Below the pieces are notes generated by a model. The model was given only the letters and a program-made list of their open reading frames with translations, was not told the origin of the DNA and made no database searches. The position numbers and the translations under genes are program-made. DNA of 64,000 nt from an uncultured Parabacteroides sp. (lineage in GTDB: Bacteria > Bacteroidota > Bacteroidia > Bacteroidales > Tannerellaceae). The stretch is from NCBI RefSeq assembly GCF_947855115.1, contig NZ_CANTZW010000001.1, forward strand, positions 124,001-188,000. Direction: 5' to 3'. Position 1 is the stretch's first letter. Each line of letters begins with the position of its first letter. This document shows positions 62,170 to 64,000 of this stretch, one piece after another.

Positions 62170-63312
62170 TTATCGTGTTTTTAATGATATAAATCCTATG
62201 TACAACATACAAATTAATAATAGCATCAAGCCGGCTACCTGTCCGAACATATCGGCTATGCCCCCCATGCAAGGCGTGACCAAAGCGCCTCCCGATACCC
62301 CCATAATCATCAATGCGGAGACCTCGTTCGATTGGCCCGGTCGATGTTCCAAGGCAAAAGAGAACAGGATAGAAAACACGTTCGAGCAGGCTAAGCCTAC
62401 AATTACGATCATAACGCCCATACTCCACAAGCTACCAGAGATAAGCAACCCTACGAAAGAGAGGATGCCGACGAGCATACTTCCTCTCAAGAAAGGCCGA
62501 GACGAGATCCTCGCCAGTAAAAGAGCCCCCAGGAAAGAGCCCCCGGTACGAGCGGCGAAATAAAGACTACTCCCCAGCCCGGCTTCTTGCAACGGCATAG
62601 ACAACTTTTCCATCAATAACTTGGGTATCGTCGTATTCAGGCCGACATCGATCCCGACAATACACAGAATCCCCAAGAAAAGCATCCGTATCCTCGCATC
62701 TTTGCATAAGGCTAACGTAGAGGCGAACGAAGCTTCTTGCACCTCGCCTTCGTCTTTACCCGGAATGGTCGTTATCAACCAGATAATAGACAATAGGGTC
62801 GTCATCGAATAGACTATAAATATCAGCTTCCAATCTCCCCAGAAAGAGGAAGCGACTCCCGCTATAATCGGTCCCAAGAAAGAAGATACCGCCTTGATGA
62901 ACTGTCCCAGCGTAAGCACACTCGTCACTTTATCCGGATTTACCACCCGTGCGACCATCGGGTTCAAGGATACTTGCAAGATCGTATTTCCAATTCCCAA
63001 CAAGGCGAACGCAAACAAGATACAAGCAAAATCGTAGAAGAAAAGAGGAAGCAACATCGCCAAGGCGGTGATCACCAAAGCTACCACCACCGTATTCCTA
63101 CGCCCATGCCGCCCCATCCAGATACCGGTCGGGACGGAGAACAGGGCGAACCAAAGGAAGACCATCATGGGCAACAAGTTCGCCAAGGTATCGGACAGGC
63201 CAAAATCCATCTTCACATAATTCGTGGCAATTCCCACGACATCCACGAATCCCATCACGAAAAAACCGAAAAGGATCGGGAATATAGCGGAGCTTGTTCT
63301 TTTAGTTTCCAT
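62170..63312 (-). CDS. MFS sugar transporter (FucP/GlcP-like)
   Basis: This 380-residue protein has about 12 membrane helices. It begins IFPILFGFFVMGFVDVVGIA and has the inter-domain motif GIWMGRHGRRNTVV after helix 2, as in major facilitator proteins of the fucose/glucose group common in Bacteroidetes. LGIGNTILQVSLNPMVARV in helix 4 is characteristic of that group. It should carry a monosaccharide, probably mannose released by the linked GH38/GH92 enzymes, across the inner membrane with protons. It overlaps the GH92 gene end by 11 bp and stops one base before the GH38 start. Confidence 0.9.
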   Translation of the reverse strand: METKRTSSAIFPILFGFFVMGFVDVVGIATNYVKMDFGLSDTLANLLPMMVFLWFALFSVPTGIWMGRHGRRNTVVVALVITALAMLLPLFFYDFACILFAFALLGIGNTILQVSLNPMVARVVNPDKVTSVLTLGQFIKAVSSFLGPIIAGVASSFWGDWKLIFIVYSMTTLLSIIWLITTIPGKDEGEVQEASFASTLALCKDARIRMLFLGILCIVGIDVGLNTTIPKLLMEKLSMPLQEAGLGSSLYFAARTGGSFLGALLLARISSRPFLRGSMLVGILSFVGLLISGSLWSMGVMIVIVGLACSNVFSILFSFALEHRPGQSNEVSALMIMGVSGGALVTPCMGGIADMFGQVAGLMLLLICMLYIGFISLKTR

Positions 63313-64000
63313 ATCGATCTTTTGGTTGGTTACTCATTTCTAATACCAAATGTCCACCCCGGGTAATCTCAGAGAAAGGAATGCGAGTATCCATCAATGG
63401 GTTCCCGTTTAAACGCATCGATCGCACATAATCATTTTGTTTACTATTATTACGGGTCTCGATCACGAATTCCTTTCCTTTATAATAACGATCATTCAGC
63501 CGGATCGTAATCTTATCGAACAAAGGGCTGCCCAAAGCGAAGGAAGGCTCTTGATCCGTCAAGCCTTTCATATCAAACAGGCCCAAGGAAGATATCACGT
63601 ACCAGGCCCCAAGCTGACCTTGATCCTCATCCTGCCCGTAGCCATAACCGTGGATGCCATCCGTTCCATAAAACTCATTCAAGATCGCCCGCACCCATTT
63701 TTGCGTAAGGGAAGGACGACCGGCCTCGTTGAACATCCAAGAGATATGTAGGCAAGGTTGGTTTCCTTGGTTATACAAGGTTTGCAGGCCGGCGAAAGCC
63801 CCTACCTCCGTACCTCCGCTAAAGATTAATTTACGAGACACCGTGAAGATACTGTCCAGACGATGATTAAACACGTCCGCTCCAACCTTGGCGACCAGCC
63901 CTTTAGCGTCGTGAGGCACATAGAACGTATATTGCCAGGCGTTGCCTTCCTGGAATCCGCGCCATACTTGCATCGGATTGAAATCCTCGATAAACGTACC
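63302..64000 (-). CDS. GH92 family alpha-mannosidase, copy E, C-terminal part only
   Basis: The frame is open to the window edge (GTFIEDFNP precedes the first Met at 63973), so this is the last 232 residues of a longer enzyme. Markers: FQEGNAWQYTFYVPHDAKGL, GYGYGQDEDQGQLGAWYVIS and SLGLFDMKG, and SFALGSPLFDKITIRL. The catalytic D-E-D segment is present. It lies first of the visible genes in the GH92-MFS-GH38 operon. Confidence 0.92.
   Translation of the reverse strand, partial: GTFIEDFNPMQVWRGFQEGNAWQYTFYVPHDAKGLVAKVGADVFNHRLDSIFTVSRKLIFSGGTEVGAFAGLQTLYNQGNQPCLHISWMFNEAGRPSLTQKWVRAILNEFYGTDGIHGYGYGQDEDQGQLGAWYVISSLGLFDMKGLTDQEPSFALGSPLFDKITIRLNDRYYKGKEFVIETRNNSKQNDYVRSMRLNGNPLMDTRIPFSEITRGGHLVLEMSNQPKDRYGN

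Overview
The window looks like the chromosome of a gut Bacteroidales species, most probably Parabacteroides. The reasons are the UpxY-type antiterminator, several TAnnTTTG -7 promoter boxes, paired SusC/SusD outer-membrane proteins, many GH92 enzymes, the smalltalk/HU/DUF4248/DUF3987 gene module and a tyrosine recombinase next to a capsule promoter. No rRNA or tRNA gene and no CRISPR array was seen.

Region 1 (1-17.8 kb) is a capsular polysaccharide locus transcribed leftward. A recombinase gene (16840-17775) lies beside a promoter segment bounded by 17-bp inverted repeats. The one good promoter in that segment points away from upxY, so this copy reads as phase OFF. upxY, a small unknown gene and an initiating sugar-phosphate transferase follow. 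The rest of the operon (flippase, O-acyltransferase, F420H2-dehydrogenase-like protein, pyruvyltransferase, ATP-grasp protein, polysaccharide deacetylase, Stealth phosphotransferase, EpsG-like polymerase) lies further left. The acyltransferase gene is broken at an 11-base G tract and is a likely second phase switch. Between the two halves sits a 5-kb module on the opposite strand: primase-like protein, DUF3987 ATPase, DUF4248, HU-like protein, smalltalk peptide and T7-lysozyme-like amidase. Three of its gaps hold unrelated tandem arrays with periods of 11, 23 and 25 bp. The 25-bp unit carries a near-perfect palindrome. A primase, an ATPase, an HU-like protein, iteron-like arrays and a holin/endolysin-like pair together suggest a replication/lysis cassette of mobile origin. 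This is the strongest candidate for an undescribed system in the window.

Region 2 (17.9-36.8 kb) is housekeeping and regulatory. It holds two tandem M3 peptidyl-dipeptidase lipoproteins, an FMN-dependent NMO/FabK-like enzyme, a heavy-metal RND efflux operon with a His-rich adaptor, a TPP riboswitch controlling a Thi4-type thiazole synthase, and a coupled three-gene operon (GNAT-like, PAPS-reductase-like, ParB-like). A cytidylate-kinase-like gene and a soluble hybrid histidine kinase end it.

Region 3 (36.8-64 kb) is dedicated to mannose-rich glycans. It has five GH92 genes (one cut by the window end), one GH38 alpha-mannosidase, an MFS sugar transporter and two convergent SusC/SusD pairs. The two susC genes share a nearly identical leader and first exported segment plus a GTTC-N5-GAAC operator-like site. 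The two polysaccharide-utilisation units end in near-identical hairpins and flank an AAA/DUF4143-type ATPase gene that has its own repeat-bearing promoter. The likely joint task is binding, import and trimming of host N-glycan or yeast-type mannan.
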